This document shows, one piece after another, positions 34,527-43,420 of a DNA stretch of 64,000 bases. The DNA lies in the NCBI GenBank assembly GCA_016187465.1, contig JACPJQ010000002.1:224733-288732 (forward strand). The letters run 5' to 3'. A model generated the notes under the pieces. It searched no databases and was not told the DNA's origin. It worked only from the letters and a program-made list of their open reading frames with translations. The stretch comes from Candidatus Woesearchaeota archaeon. Lineage in GTDB: Archaea > Nanobdellota > Nanobdellia > Woesearchaeales > GW2011-AR4. Position numbers and translations under genes: made by a program. Position 1 is the first letter of the stretch; every line of letters begins with the position of its first letter.

Positions 34527-35543
34527 ATGAGGATTCTAATAGACATCAACCACCCAGCAGATGTACACCAATTCAAGAATTTTATATGGGCAATGGAAGA
34601 AAAAGGGCACAAATTCAAAATAGTTGCCAGGAAAAAAGAGCACACACTGGAGCTTTTGAAGGCGTACGGATTTGATTTTGAGCAAAGGCAGGGTTATAGC
34701 GGATTCAAAAAAATATTTGGATTATATACTATAAATAAAAAACTCTATAAGCTAGCAAAATCATTCAATCCCGATTTACTGATAGGTGGACCTGGTGACT
34801 GTTACGTCTCTCAAACAGCTTTCTTGCTCGGAAAGCAGTCATTGATTTTTGATGACACAGAGTTCTCCAAAGTGCAGAATTGGCTGACATTCCCATTCGC
34901 CACTAAAATACTGACACCTTCATGCTTCTGGCTGGATTTAGGCGAGAAGCAAGTAAAATATAATGGATACCACGAGATTGCATACCTCCATCCAAAATAT
35001 TTCCACCCAAACATAAATGTGGTAAAAAAAGCGGGAGTCAATCCAAACCAGAAATTTGCCTTAATCCGTCTAGTTTCCTGGGAAGCCAGCCATGACATTG
35101 GCGGCAGGGGAATTACGAATCCAGTTGAAATGATAAGGGCACTGGAAAAATATGGAAAAGTCTACATTTCTTCAGAAAAGGAATTACCAAAAAACTTAAA
35201 AAAATATAAATTAAAAATAAAACCAGAAAGTATACATCATATTCTTTATTATGCGACTTTGCTTATAGGTGAAAGCTCAACAATGGCATCTGAATGTGCA
35301 GTTCTGGGCACTCCGGCAATCTTCATCTCGAATTCGCAAAGGGGGTACACCCAAGAGCAGGAAGATAAATATGGCTTGGTTCATCATTTTGGCAGTCAGG
35401 AAGAGGCAATAGAAAAGGCCGTTGAGATTCTTAAAAAGCCAAATATCAAAAAAGAATGGCATAACAAGCGTGATAAAATGCTTAAGGATAAGATAGACGT
35501 TACAAAGTGGATGATGGACTTTGTGGAGAGCTTTCCAATATGA
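34527..35543 (+). CDS. DUF354 family protein (GT-B-like fold)
   Basis: 338 residues. The opening MRILIDINHPADVHQFKNFI and IVARKKEHTLELLKAYG, the central GGPGDCYVSQTAFLLGK and late GESSTMASECAVLGTPAIF are characteristic of DUF354, a family related to the MurG/UDP-GlcNAc 2-epimerase fold. Members occur in archaeal and bacterial glycan loci; a glycosyltransferase or epimerase role is likely but not proved. The stop overlaps the next gene's ATG (ATGA). Confidence 0.85.
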   Translation: MRILIDINHPADVHQFKNFIWAMEEKGHKFKIVARKKEHTLELLKAYGFDFEQRQGYSGFKKIFGLYTINKKLYKLAKSFNPDLLIGGPGDCYVSQTAFLLGKQSLIFDDTEFSKVQNWLTFPFATKILTPSCFWLDLGEKQVKYNGYHEIAYLHPKYFHPNINVVKKAGVNPNQKFALIRLVSWEASHDIGGRGITNPVEMIRALEKYGKVYISSEKELPKNLKKYKLKIKPESIHHILYYATLLIGESSTMASECAVLGTPAIFISNSQRGYTQEQEDKYGLVHHFGSQEEAIEKAVEILKKPNIKKEWHNKRDKMLKDKIDVTKWMMDFVESFPI

Positions 35544-36628
35544 AAGAAGTTTTGATAATTGCAGACTCAGACCCTAGGAAAAAAGTGATAGGCGGGGTAG
35601 GTATTTATTCATATAATTTGGCAAAATACCTGACTGAAAAGGGATTTAAGGTAATCTTTGTAGGCAAGAAGCAAGAAGGGGAAGTTATCAACAAATTGCA
35701 GAACTTTGATTTCATCGAATTAAATAAAAGGCCAAACCAGTCTAACTACGTATTCCTGAAAAACTTGTTTAAACTGGCATTCAAGCTTAAATTGAATGGA
35801 ACTACTGTAATACATTCCCAAAGGCCTGACTGGATCGTACCATTTGCTAAATTTCCAAACAGGAAAATTGTCACGCTTCACGGGAGCCATCTCAAGAACG
35901 TTTATTTAAAAAAGGGATTTGTTATTGGTAAAATATATTCAAAACTCGAGAAAAAAGGACTAGAAATTGCAGATGTTGTAATTTCAGTTTCGGAGGAAAA
36001 TACAAATTACTATAAAAAAATTTACGAAAATGACAAAGAAGTTACCAAAAAATTTATTACAATACCCATAGGCATTGATTTAAACAAATTCCAAAATATA
36101 GACAAGAATAAATCAAGAAAGCAATACGGATTTAAAAAATCAGACAAGGTTGTTGTTTACGTCGGCAGGCTGGAAAAGGAGAAGAATCTCCAAATTTTAA
36201 TAAGAGCATGCCACGAAGCTGGTGTAAAACTTTTCATTGTGGGAGAAGGAAGAGAAGAAGAATATCTGAAGAAATTTGCCAGTAGTTTGAATTCACAAAC
36301 GATTTTCCACAAGTCAGTCAATAACGAGAAAATCCCAAATGTATTGGCTTGTGGAGACATATTTGCTCTGACTTCATTGCATGAAGGGATGCCTACAGTA
36401 GTAATAGAAGCGCTTGCAGCAGGTTTGCCAGTGATATCTACAAATGTGGGGGACGTACATAAAATAGTAATAAACGGTAAAACTGGATTTATCGTAAATG
36501 AACAAAACATAACTGGTAAATTAAAAAATTTAATTAAAAAATGTTCTGGATATCGAAATAACTGCATAAAAATCTCAAAAACATTTTCATGGGATTTGGT
36601 ATGCGATAGAATTCAGAAATTTTATTGA
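35540..36628 (+). CDS. GT4 glycosyltransferase
   Basis: 362 residues starting MKEVLIIADSDPRKKVIGGV with the glycine loop VGIYSYNLAKYL. The donor domain has KVVVYVGRLEKEKNLQILIR, LFIVGEGREEEYL and ALTSLHEGMPTVVIEALAAG with the canonical E-x7-E catalytic pair. It starts inside the DUF354 stop codon (ATGA), showing translational coupling; an in-frame start further upstream would need a long overlap. It adds a sugar to the lipid-linked glycan in the cytoplasm. Confidence 0.9.
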   Translation: MKEVLIIADSDPRKKVIGGVGIYSYNLAKYLTEKGFKVIFVGKKQEGEVINKLQNFDFIELNKRPNQSNYVFLKNLFKLAFKLKLNGTTVIHSQRPDWIVPFAKFPNRKIVTLHGSHLKNVYLKKGFVIGKIYSKLEKKGLEIADVVISVSEENTNYYKKIYENDKEVTKKFITIPIGIDLNKFQNIDKNKSRKQYGFKKSDKVVVYVGRLEKEKNLQILIRACHEAGVKLFIVGEGREEEYLKKFASSLNSQTIFHKSVNNEKIPNVLACGDIFALTSLHEGMPTVVIEALAAGLPVISTNVGDVHKIVINGKTGFIVNEQNITGKLKNLIKKCSGYRNNCIKISKTFSWDLVCDRIQKFY

Positions 36629-36633
36629 AGGAA

Positions 36634-38739
36634 ATGATAAGTCAAAAACAAAAAATAATATTGACAATATTGTTAGTAATCGTAGTAGTACTGTTTACTA
36701 CATATTACAAATATCCTTGGCACCCCGATCACTATGTTTTAGGGCAGTACACTTACTCACTTATGGAAAAAGGATATGCCCCTTGGGTTTTGCACCCAAT
36801 TTCACTATTTGGTTATTATCCTTTGTCAATACCATCGGGAATTGAATTTTTTTTTAGTGTTCTAAATAACCTGAGTTCTTTAGGACTACCAGTTTTATAC
36901 AATATTTTTTCTATATTTTCAGCCTTATTTGTGCTAGGTGGAATATACTTAATGATGAGACAATTTTCATCATTCGAGACCAGTTTTCTAACTACTTTTG
37001 TTCTCGCAACTTCAGCGTATTTCGTAAAGAATCTATCGAACACGGCATCTTCAAGAATGTTTAACATTATGTTTTACCCTTTGTTCATACTATTGCTTTT
37101 TAGAGTTGTACAAATTTATGGAAAAGAAAACAAAGTATCAATTAAGTACATCACAACATTGGCGTTGCTTTTTAGTATGATGAACTTAATCCATAGATTT
37201 GGGCAACTATTGATAATCTTTATTGTATCTTTTTTTGCAGCGTTGTCATTCTTCCATTATGAAAAAATATTCGATTTAATAAAAACTATAGGAGTATACA
37301 ATATACGTAAAAAATACTATAAAGCTTCAAAAATATATCTTTATATAGACCTAGCGGCAGTATTTACAATATTTTATAGCTTTATTTTAATCAGATCGAA
37401 GATTTTATGGGGTATCTTAGTGTTTGTACTTGCCATGCATTACCTCTGGTTTGATATAATCAAATTCACTAAAGCAAGAAAGGATACCTACCTATTACTC
37501 GACATACTTGCATTTGCACTTTACCTCTCCATATTTAAAATAACCGATCTTGTACTGAGGGGCAGACTAATAGTCAATATGACGAGAATATTAGATAAAT
37601 ATCTCTTCCAAATCACAATAATAGGGGGCGTTTTTATTGTTATAGTTATCAGCTTAGTCTACATTATATTTAAAAAATTCAAAAACTTTAACAAACTCTT
37701 AAAATTTATAGAAAACAAATCATTTGAAATTATCAAACACCGTCCACAAAAAATTATATCTTTCTTTCTTTTGCTAGTGATGCTTTTTTTCTTATCAAGA
37801 AACTTTACTGGCGACAATTTCTATAAATTTGGCTTTGAGCACTATACAGACAGTTTTATCGCTAAAGGCACATCCCCTTGGGTAATCATGATTAATTTTA
37901 TTTTTAATTTAAATAATAACGTCACTATACTGATATATTTTGCATTTATAGGAATTGTATACATCTTCCTAAAAGATAATAAAAATTTTTATGAATATTT
38001 TTTAATATTTGTAATAATTGGGTTTTCGCAATTTCTTTTGGATTGGGAGTACATTAGGCTATACATAATCCCTATTTACGCAGTCTTTATCGGGATAGGA
38101 CTGACCTTTGTTGTAAAAAATGCATCCGCAAGATTCAACAAAAATACAATTTATGCAGTTTTAGTAAGTATACTCATTCTTCATTTGATAATTACTAACG
38201 TATTCATCCAAAGAGAATTCCTCCTGCCTAAACTAAACATTGTAAAAGAAAGATTACCGTTGGCAGAAAAATACTATATTCAAGCTGGAGAATACTTGAA
38301 AAACAAAGGTGATTTTTCAATTCATACTTCATCTTCAATAGATTACGACTCAAAAACTGCATATTACGCGGGAAAATACAACTCAGTTTTAGCTCAAAGT
38401 ATACTCACAGAAGATAAAAAATATGATATAGTAAAAATTTCATTCAGTAAAATAGTTGATACCTTTAAGCGAGGCCAAAAAATAGGAGAAATATATAATT
38501 TAAAAGATCCGATATTTGGTTCTTATTATTATCATGGTAGGTATATTTTTAACTTAAATATTAGGGAAATAAATAATAAAGATTCGATAAAAATTATAGG
38601 CTTATATAAAATAAAATACATTGTTGATAGTCCAGAATCCAAAAAGAAAACAGAGTTTTTTGATTCTATGCAACATATGAAGAACAAGGTATACTCTTCA
38701 GGTCAATTATATGTGTATGATTTAAGCAAGGGAAAATGA
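36634..38739 (+). CDS. Large polytopic membrane protein, probable GT-C-type glycosyltransferase
   Basis: 701 residues with about fourteen hydrophobic helices and a soluble C-terminal part of about 170 residues. The family was not recognised with certainty. The long first outside loop with WHPDHYVLGQYTYSLMEKGY and a Ser/Pro-rich region resembles the oligosaccharyltransferase/GT-C architecture, and the C-terminal domain contains AGEYLKNKGDFSIHTSSSID similar to the soluble part of such enzymes. The ATG at 36634 follows GAAGGA 6 bases after the previous stop. The stop overlaps the deacetylase start. Confidence 0.6.
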   Translation: MISQKQKIILTILLVIVVVLFTTYYKYPWHPDHYVLGQYTYSLMEKGYAPWVLHPISLFGYYPLSIPSGIEFFFSVLNNLSSLGLPVLYNIFSIFSALFVLGGIYLMMRQFSSFETSFLTTFVLATSAYFVKNLSNTASSRMFNIMFYPLFILLLFRVVQIYGKENKVSIKYITTLALLFSMMNLIHRFGQLLIIFIVSFFAALSFFHYEKIFDLIKTIGVYNIRKKYYKASKIYLYIDLAAVFTIFYSFILIRSKILWGILVFVLAMHYLWFDIIKFTKARKDTYLLLDILAFALYLSIFKITDLVLRGRLIVNMTRILDKYLFQITIIGGVFIVIVISLVYIIFKKFKNFNKLLKFIENKSFEIIKHRPQKIISFFLLLVMLFFLSRNFTGDNFYKFGFEHYTDSFIAKGTSPWVIMINFIFNLNNNVTILIYFAFIGIVYIFLKDNKNFYEYFLIFVIIGFSQFLLDWEYIRLYIIPIYAVFIGIGLTFVVKNASARFNKNTIYAVLVSILILHLIITNVFIQREFLLPKLNIVKERLPLAEKYYIQAGEYLKNKGDFSIHTSSSIDYDSKTAYYAGKYNSVLAQSILTEDKKYDIVKISFSKIVDTFKRGQKIGEIYNLKDPIFGSYYYHGRYIFNLNIREINNKDSIKIIGLYKIKYIVDSPESKKKTEFFDSMQHMKNKVYSSGQLYVYDLSKGK

Positions 38740-39758
38740 AAACAAAAATTAAACAATTTTTTGGCAAGTTATTATTTAAAAAAATTATAGCGTATGCGTT
38801 CTTTTATTCAGGTATCACCTATTTTTTCAGAACAATCTACAAGAATAAAAATCCATTAATATTAATGTATCATAGGATTGATAAAGACCAATTTGATAAG
38901 CAAATGCAGTATCTCAAGAAAAACTATAATGTAATAAGTTTACAGGAATTAGTATCTGGGTTAACACAAAACAGCAAATTTGCCGGGAACACAATAGCCG
39001 TAACATTTGACGACGGCTACCTAAATAACTATGAAAATGCGTTTCCGATATTTAAAAAATATGGCCTGCCTGCAACACTATTCATTACCACCAGTTTAAT
39101 AGGAACAAAGAAATTTGCATGGTGGGACAAGATCAGGCATGCAGTTATAAAATCCGGCAAAAGCAATCTTGTATTTGTTTTTGACAACAAGTTAGTGCAT
39201 CTTGATTTAAGTGATAGGCAGGAAAAAATTGATGCAATAGCGCTCCTACACAAACTGTTCTCGAAATACAGTTCCAAAAAAAGAAATGCAGCCATGGGGA
39301 GGCTTTACAATGATTTAGGCGTCAAAGAAGATTATGAGGAATTAAATAATTATATGTTTATGGACTGGAATCAAGTAATAGAAATGGGAGAGAATAACAT
39401 AGAAATCGGCTCGCATACTGTCAGCCACCCCTTTCTTTCCAATCTTCAACCTAAAGGAATGTTAAGAGAGCTAAAAGATTCAAAAAAAATTATAGAAAAA
39501 AAACTTAACAGACAAATTGATAGTTTCTGCTACCCAAGCGGCGACATGAATGCCCGGTCGGAAGAGTTGGTTAAAAAGGTAGGTTATAACTGTGCATGCA
39601 GCATCAAAACAGGATCTGTAACCAATAAAAGCGACATCTACGCTTTGGAGAGGGTTGGCATAAACATAAAGGATGACATTCTAATATTTGCAATGAAATG
39701 TACGAAATTATGGATTCTTATAACGTCAAAAATCAGGCACGATTACCATGAAGCCTAA
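38736..39758 (+). CDS. Polysaccharide deacetylase (CE4)
   Basis: 340 residues. After an N-terminal hydrophobic stretch come the NodB-domain motifs: PLILMYHRIDKDQF, MT1 IAVTFDDGYLNNYENAF with the catalytic and metal Asp, MT2 IEIGSHTVSHPFLSN with the two metal His, and MT3 SFCYPSGDMNARSEEL. It removes N- or O-acetyl groups from a glycan. A segment of about 70 residues (KFAWWDKIRHAVIKSGKSNL onward) is inserted between MT1 and MT2, as in the enzymes of other surface loci. The 3' end overlaps the next gene by 11 bases. Confidence 0.9.
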   Translation: MKTKIKQFFGKLLFKKIIAYAFFYSGITYFFRTIYKNKNPLILMYHRIDKDQFDKQMQYLKKNYNVISLQELVSGLTQNSKFAGNTIAVTFDDGYLNNYENAFPIFKKYGLPATLFITTSLIGTKKFAWWDKIRHAVIKSGKSNLVFVFDNKLVHLDLSDRQEKIDAIALLHKLFSKYSSKKRNAAMGRLYNDLGVKEDYEELNNYMFMDWNQVIEMGENNIEIGSHTVSHPFLSNLQPKGMLRELKDSKKIIEKKLNRQIDSFCYPSGDMNARSEELVKKVGYNCACSIKTGSVTNKSDIYALERVGINIKDDILIFAMKCTKLWILITSKIRHDYHEA

Positions 39759-40611
39759 AATTACAATCATAACCATAGCGCATAATGAGGAGCAATACAT
39801 AGATAAATCCATACAGAGTATACTCAACCAGAATTTCAAGAATTTTGAGCTGATAGTGGTGGATGATCATTCCACAGATAAGACTTTTGATAAGATAGTA
39901 AGCATTAATGACAAGCGACTGATAGTTATAAGGAACGAAGCCCAGTTAGGTCCTGTCGAGTCAAGAAACAGGGGAATAAAACAATCAAAAGGGGAATATA
40001 TATTTTTCACAGACGGCGATTGCTATCCGCATCCGGATTGGCTATCTGAAGGATTGAAGGCCTTTAGGAAATTCAAATGCGTAGGGGTTGAGGGTAAAAT
40101 CATAATGAATGCAGAAACTGGTGCCATATCAGAAAAGATAGTCAGGAATATCACCGGAGGCGAATATATGACCGGCAATGTGGCATATAGAAAAGACATT
40201 TTAGATAGGATTGGCGGCTTCAATGAGGAATTTGCTGATTACTATGAAGATAGGGAAATTGCATTAAGGGTTTTAAGCTATGGCAAAATAATTTTCAATA
40301 AAGATATGATTGTTGAGCATCAGCTTAAGAAATGGAACATAAGCGGATTCATGTTAAATGCCAGAAAAGTCAAAGGAATCATATTATTATACAAACGATA
40401 CAGATGGTCGCATTACATTTGGCTAAGAATCATCAAGCCAAGGGAGTTATGGCTGGCATTTTTCCCGCCGTTTATGCTTGTGCCTATTTTTCAAGGCAGG
40501 GTCAGGTCTTTTTTTGATCTGCTGTTTCTTCCATTGTTTTACATTAGGTCAATCTATATGAGGCTGATTATCTGGAAAACCGCCTTTAAGGAAAGGGTGT
40601 TTTTGGTGTGA
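39748..40611 (+). CDS. GT2 glycosyltransferase
   Basis: 287 residues. The GT-A fold is clear from PKITIITIAHNEEQYIDKSI, VVDDHSTDKTFDKI, EYIFFTDGDCYPHPDWL with the DxD motif (DGD), and the ED-like GFNEEFADYYEDREIALRVL where the catalytic base lies. A C-terminal hydrophobic part attaches it to the membrane. It acts on a lipid-linked acceptor. It overlaps both neighbouring deacetylase genes, so the three form one translational unit. Confidence 0.9.
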   Translation: MKPKITIITIAHNEEQYIDKSIQSILNQNFKNFELIVVDDHSTDKTFDKIVSINDKRLIVIRNEAQLGPVESRNRGIKQSKGEYIFFTDGDCYPHPDWLSEGLKAFRKFKCVGVEGKIIMNAETGAISEKIVRNITGGEYMTGNVAYRKDILDRIGGFNEEFADYYEDREIALRVLSYGKIIFNKDMIVEHQLKKWNISGFMLNARKVKGIILLYKRYRWSHYIWLRIIKPRELWLAFFPPFMLVPIFQGRVRSFFDLLFLPLFYIRSIYMRLIIWKTAFKERVFLV

Positions 40612-41405
40612 TAGCGGCCAAAATCGCGGAAGTGCTTGCATTAATCTCATTATTTGGCTATCTCATATTTAAGCCAAGCACATTATCACTCTTATATTAC
40701 TCCGGCATAGCTTTCTTAATAGAGTTCTTTATGTCAAAGCCAGGACAGTATTTGATCATAGTCTACCATAAAGTTTCTGACGAACCAAGCAAGTATTCAG
40801 TAAGCCCTGAAATATTTGAAAAGCAAATCAAATTTTTAAAAAAGAATTTTAGAATCTTAAAGTTAGACCATGCCAATAATATGCATAATCTAAAAGGCAG
40901 AAAGATTGTTATCACATTTGATGATGGCTATGACAATAACTACAACAATGCATTCAGAATAGCAAAAAAATATAATGTTCCTATTCACATATTTCCTGTA
41001 AGCGGCAGAGTTAACAAGAAAGGATACCTGACTTGGAAGCAGATACAAGGTATGCAAAAATCAGGGCTTGTTTTGTTTGGGAACCATACAAGGACACATC
41101 CCATATTATCTGATTTAGACGCAAAAAGTATTAAAAAAGATATTATAGGAGCAAACACCGATCTTGGGGAAAAAATAGGCAGTGTAAAGTATTTTTGCTA
41201 CCCGTTTGGCGACAGATTTGACAGCAAAACTATAAGGATACTGCAGGACTTGAAGTTTGACTATGCGTTAACGTGGATTCCCGGCATAAATGACAGCTCT
41301 TCGGATAGTCTGCAGTTAAAGAGGATTTCAATCAATGATTTAAGCATGCAAAATAAATTCAAGCTCAAATATCCGAATCTATTTTTTAAATTAAAAAGGC
41401 GGTAA
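40608..41405 (+). CDS. Polysaccharide deacetylase (CE4), short form
   Basis: 265 residues starting at a GTG that overlaps the previous stop (GTGA). Two N-terminal hydrophobic segments are followed by QYLIIVYHKVSDEPSKY, MT1 GRKIVITFDDGYDNNYNN, MT2 LVLFGNHTRTHPILSD and MT3 KYFCYPFGDRFDSKTIR. All metal-binding and catalytic residues are kept. It lacks the insert present in the other deacetylase two genes upstream and may act on a different sugar of the same polymer. Confidence 0.9.
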   Translation: MIAAKIAEVLALISLFGYLIFKPSTLSLLYYSGIAFLIEFFMSKPGQYLIIVYHKVSDEPSKYSVSPEIFEKQIKFLKKNFRILKLDHANNMHNLKGRKIVITFDDGYDNNYNNAFRIAKKYNVPIHIFPVSGRVNKKGYLTWKQIQGMQKSGLVLFGNHTRTHPILSDLDAKSIKKDIIGANTDLGEKIGSVKYFCYPFGDRFDSKTIRILQDLKFDYALTWIPGINDSSSDSLQLKRISINDLSMQNKFKLKYPNLFFKLKRR

Positions 41406-41407
41406 TA

Positions 41408-42391
41408 ATGGAAGTAACTATTATCATCAAGTCTCTAAATGAGCAGGACAACATAGCAAAGGCTATACAATCGGCGCTCAAGGCTATAAAGAGCATGAAT
41501 GGTGAAGTTGTGTTAGCCGATTCACTTTCAACTGACAAAACAATACAAATAGCCAAAAAATACCCGATTAGAATAGTGCAGCTTAAAAATCCTGAAGACA
41601 GGTCCTGTGGCATGGGCGCCCAGCTTGGCTATTTGTATAGTAAGGGAGATTATGTCTACATACTTGACGGCGACATGGAAATTGACAAGGATTTCATTGC
41701 GGAAGGAATCAAGAAACTAAAGTCAGAAAAAGATCTGGCAGGGGTTGCCGGAATAATCAACGAGATGACAGAAAGCAACATAATCTTCAGGAGAAGAAAA
41801 AGGGGGATAGGCTCCCAAGTAAATCAAGAAAGGTATGCCGGCAAGCTGATGATGGGGGGCTTGTATAAAAGAAGCGCTATACAAAAAGTCGGATACTTTT
41901 CAAATCCAAACCTGCATGCCTACGAGGAGTCTGATCTTGCTATCAGGCTTAATGCAGCAGGATACAAGCTAAAAAGATTGCCAATACCTATGATAAAACA
42001 TTATGGAGATGCCGTTAATACTTTAGAAGTTGTAAAAAACAGGTGGAAATCAAGATATCTGTGGGGTTGCGGAGAACTGCTAAGATACCATATAGGCAAA
42101 CCGACATTTTTCAGAGCAGTAAAAGAGATGAAGCTTTACATCCTATTGCTGTTTTGGTGGATTTTTCTGTTAATATCACTGATTTTGTTTACACACTTTC
42201 CTTTTATATTAAAAGCCCAGTTATCCCTTACGTTACTCTTTTTATTGTTATTTTTATTGAAAAAAAGAAGCATGACAGAGTTTCTCTTTTCAATCTTCAG
42301 CTGGAACATAACTGCTATTGGTTTAATATGCGGATTTTTTAAGGAATCTAAAGACATAAACAGGAAAATAGGTGCTGTAAGAATTAAATGA
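41408..42391 (+). CDS. GT2 glycosyltransferase with C-terminal membrane helices
   Basis: 327 residues. GT-A motifs are VTIIIKSLNEQDNIAKAIQS, VVLADSLSTDKTIQIA, DYVYILDGDMEIDKDF (DxD) and PNLHAYEESDLAIRLNAAG with the catalytic EE/ED. Three hydrophobic helices close the protein (LYILLLFWWIFLLISLILFT and two more). It likely extends a lipid-linked glycan. It is the last gene of the overlapping operon that began at 33537; a 230-bp gap follows. Confidence 0.9.
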   Translation: MEVTIIIKSLNEQDNIAKAIQSALKAIKSMNGEVVLADSLSTDKTIQIAKKYPIRIVQLKNPEDRSCGMGAQLGYLYSKGDYVYILDGDMEIDKDFIAEGIKKLKSEKDLAGVAGIINEMTESNIIFRRRKRGIGSQVNQERYAGKLMMGGLYKRSAIQKVGYFSNPNLHAYEESDLAIRLNAAGYKLKRLPIPMIKHYGDAVNTLEVVKNRWKSRYLWGCGELLRYHIGKPTFFRAVKEMKLYILLLFWWIFLLISLILFTHFPFILKAQLSLTLLFLLLFLLKKRSMTEFLFSIFSWNITAIGLICGFFKESKDINRKIGAVRIK

Positions 42392-42508
42392 AAAGACATT
42401 ATCAAAGTTTTAAAAAAAGTTTATTAGAAAAATCATTCAGCAATCAAGATGTTTAGTACTAATCCCACTAAAGATATAAATATTTCAAAAATTTTGTTGA
42501 TAAAGGGT

Positions 42509-42544
42509 CAATAAAAGAACTAAATTCAGTGCGGTCTTTTATTG
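42509..42544. terminator. 10-bp perfect hairpin in the operon gap
   Basis: CAATAAAAGA (42509-42518) pairs with TCTTTTATTG (42535-42544) around a 16-base loop. It lies between the end of one gene block and a new promoter, so a terminator or processing element is a reasonable reading, but the stem is AT-rich. The rest of the 230-bp gap shows nothing else apart from the promoter at 42591. Confidence 0.3.
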
Positions 42545-42588
42545 CTCCATAAAAAAGCAAATCACCGCCCACCCTTTTGGATAGCAAT

Positions 42589-42600
42589 CTTTATAAAATA
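42589..42600 (+). promoter_or_regulatory. Promoter of the methyltransferase gene at 42622
   Basis: CTTTATAAAATA is centred about 27 bases before the ATG at 42622, predicting a leaderless transcript and thus confirming the chosen start. Confidence 0.5.
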
Positions 42601-42621
42601 TGCTGCTGGGGCATGTAATCT

Positions 42622-43341
42622 ATGCGTAAGGAACTTAAAGAAATACAACAATTAGTTGATAAAGTTCACGGATGGTTATCCCCTCATGAAGGTATTACAC
42701 TTTACAATCTTGCAAAAAATTGTACAGGGAAAGGGGTAGTTGTTGAAATTGGTTCTTGGCAAGGGAAATCCACAATATGGCTAGCAAAAGGCTCTAAAAA
42801 AGGTAATAATGTTAAAATATACGCAATTGACCCCCATACGGGATCTTCCGAACACAAGGAAGCATATGGAAAAGTGTGGACATTCAATAATTTTAAAAAA
42901 AATATCAATAAAGCAAATGTTGAAGATATTGTAGTTCCAATCCTTAAATATTCAGATAAAGCCGCCAAAACATTTAATAAGCCAGTGGAGTTAATTTTTA
43001 TTGATGGTTCACACGAATACGACCTTGTCAAGCTTGATTTTGAATTATGGTTTCCTAAAGTCATAGACGGAGGGATAATTGCATTTCACGATACAGTGGG
43101 ATGGGAAGGGCCTAAAAGATTGGTGAAAGAGATTATTCTTAAATCAAGGAATTTTAAATCTGTCAAATTTGCTGATTATTCAATAACTTATGGAAGAAAG
43201 GTAAAAAAGAATTCAGTGTTTGATAGAATCCGAGGTAGATACGTATTGATTCTAAAAAATTTGTATGAGATTCCATACAACCTTAATTTACCAAAACCAT
43301 TTATATACTTTATGAAAGTTGTAGTCAGATCCCTTCAGTAA
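42622..43341 (+). CDS. Class I SAM methyltransferase (Methyltransf_24/CmcI-like)
   Basis: 239 residues. VVVEIGSWQGKSTIWLAKGS is motif I of the Methyltransf_24 group, followed by KIYAIDPHTGSSEHKEAYGK (acidic residue binding the SAM ribose), LIFIDGSHEYDLVKLDFELW and GGIIAFHDTVGWEGPKRLV, in which DG-H and HD coordinate metal in the related O-methyltransferases. It probably methylates a sugar hydroxyl in the surface glycan. The N-terminal 35 residues form helices. It has its own promoter. Confidence 0.88.
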   Translation: MRKELKEIQQLVDKVHGWLSPHEGITLYNLAKNCTGKGVVVEIGSWQGKSTIWLAKGSKKGNNVKIYAIDPHTGSSEHKEAYGKVWTFNNFKKNINKANVEDIVVPILKYSDKAAKTFNKPVELIFIDGSHEYDLVKLDFELWFPKVIDGGIIAFHDTVGWEGPKRLVKEIILKSRNFKSVKFADYSITYGRKVKKNSVFDRIRGRYVLILKNLYEIPYNLNLPKPFIYFMKVVVRSLQ

Positions 43342-43420
43342 CCATGTTAATCTTCTAACTAATAACCAATTGTTTTTGATTAGTGAATAACTTACAAAGG
43401 GTGGGTCGGACACCAATAAA

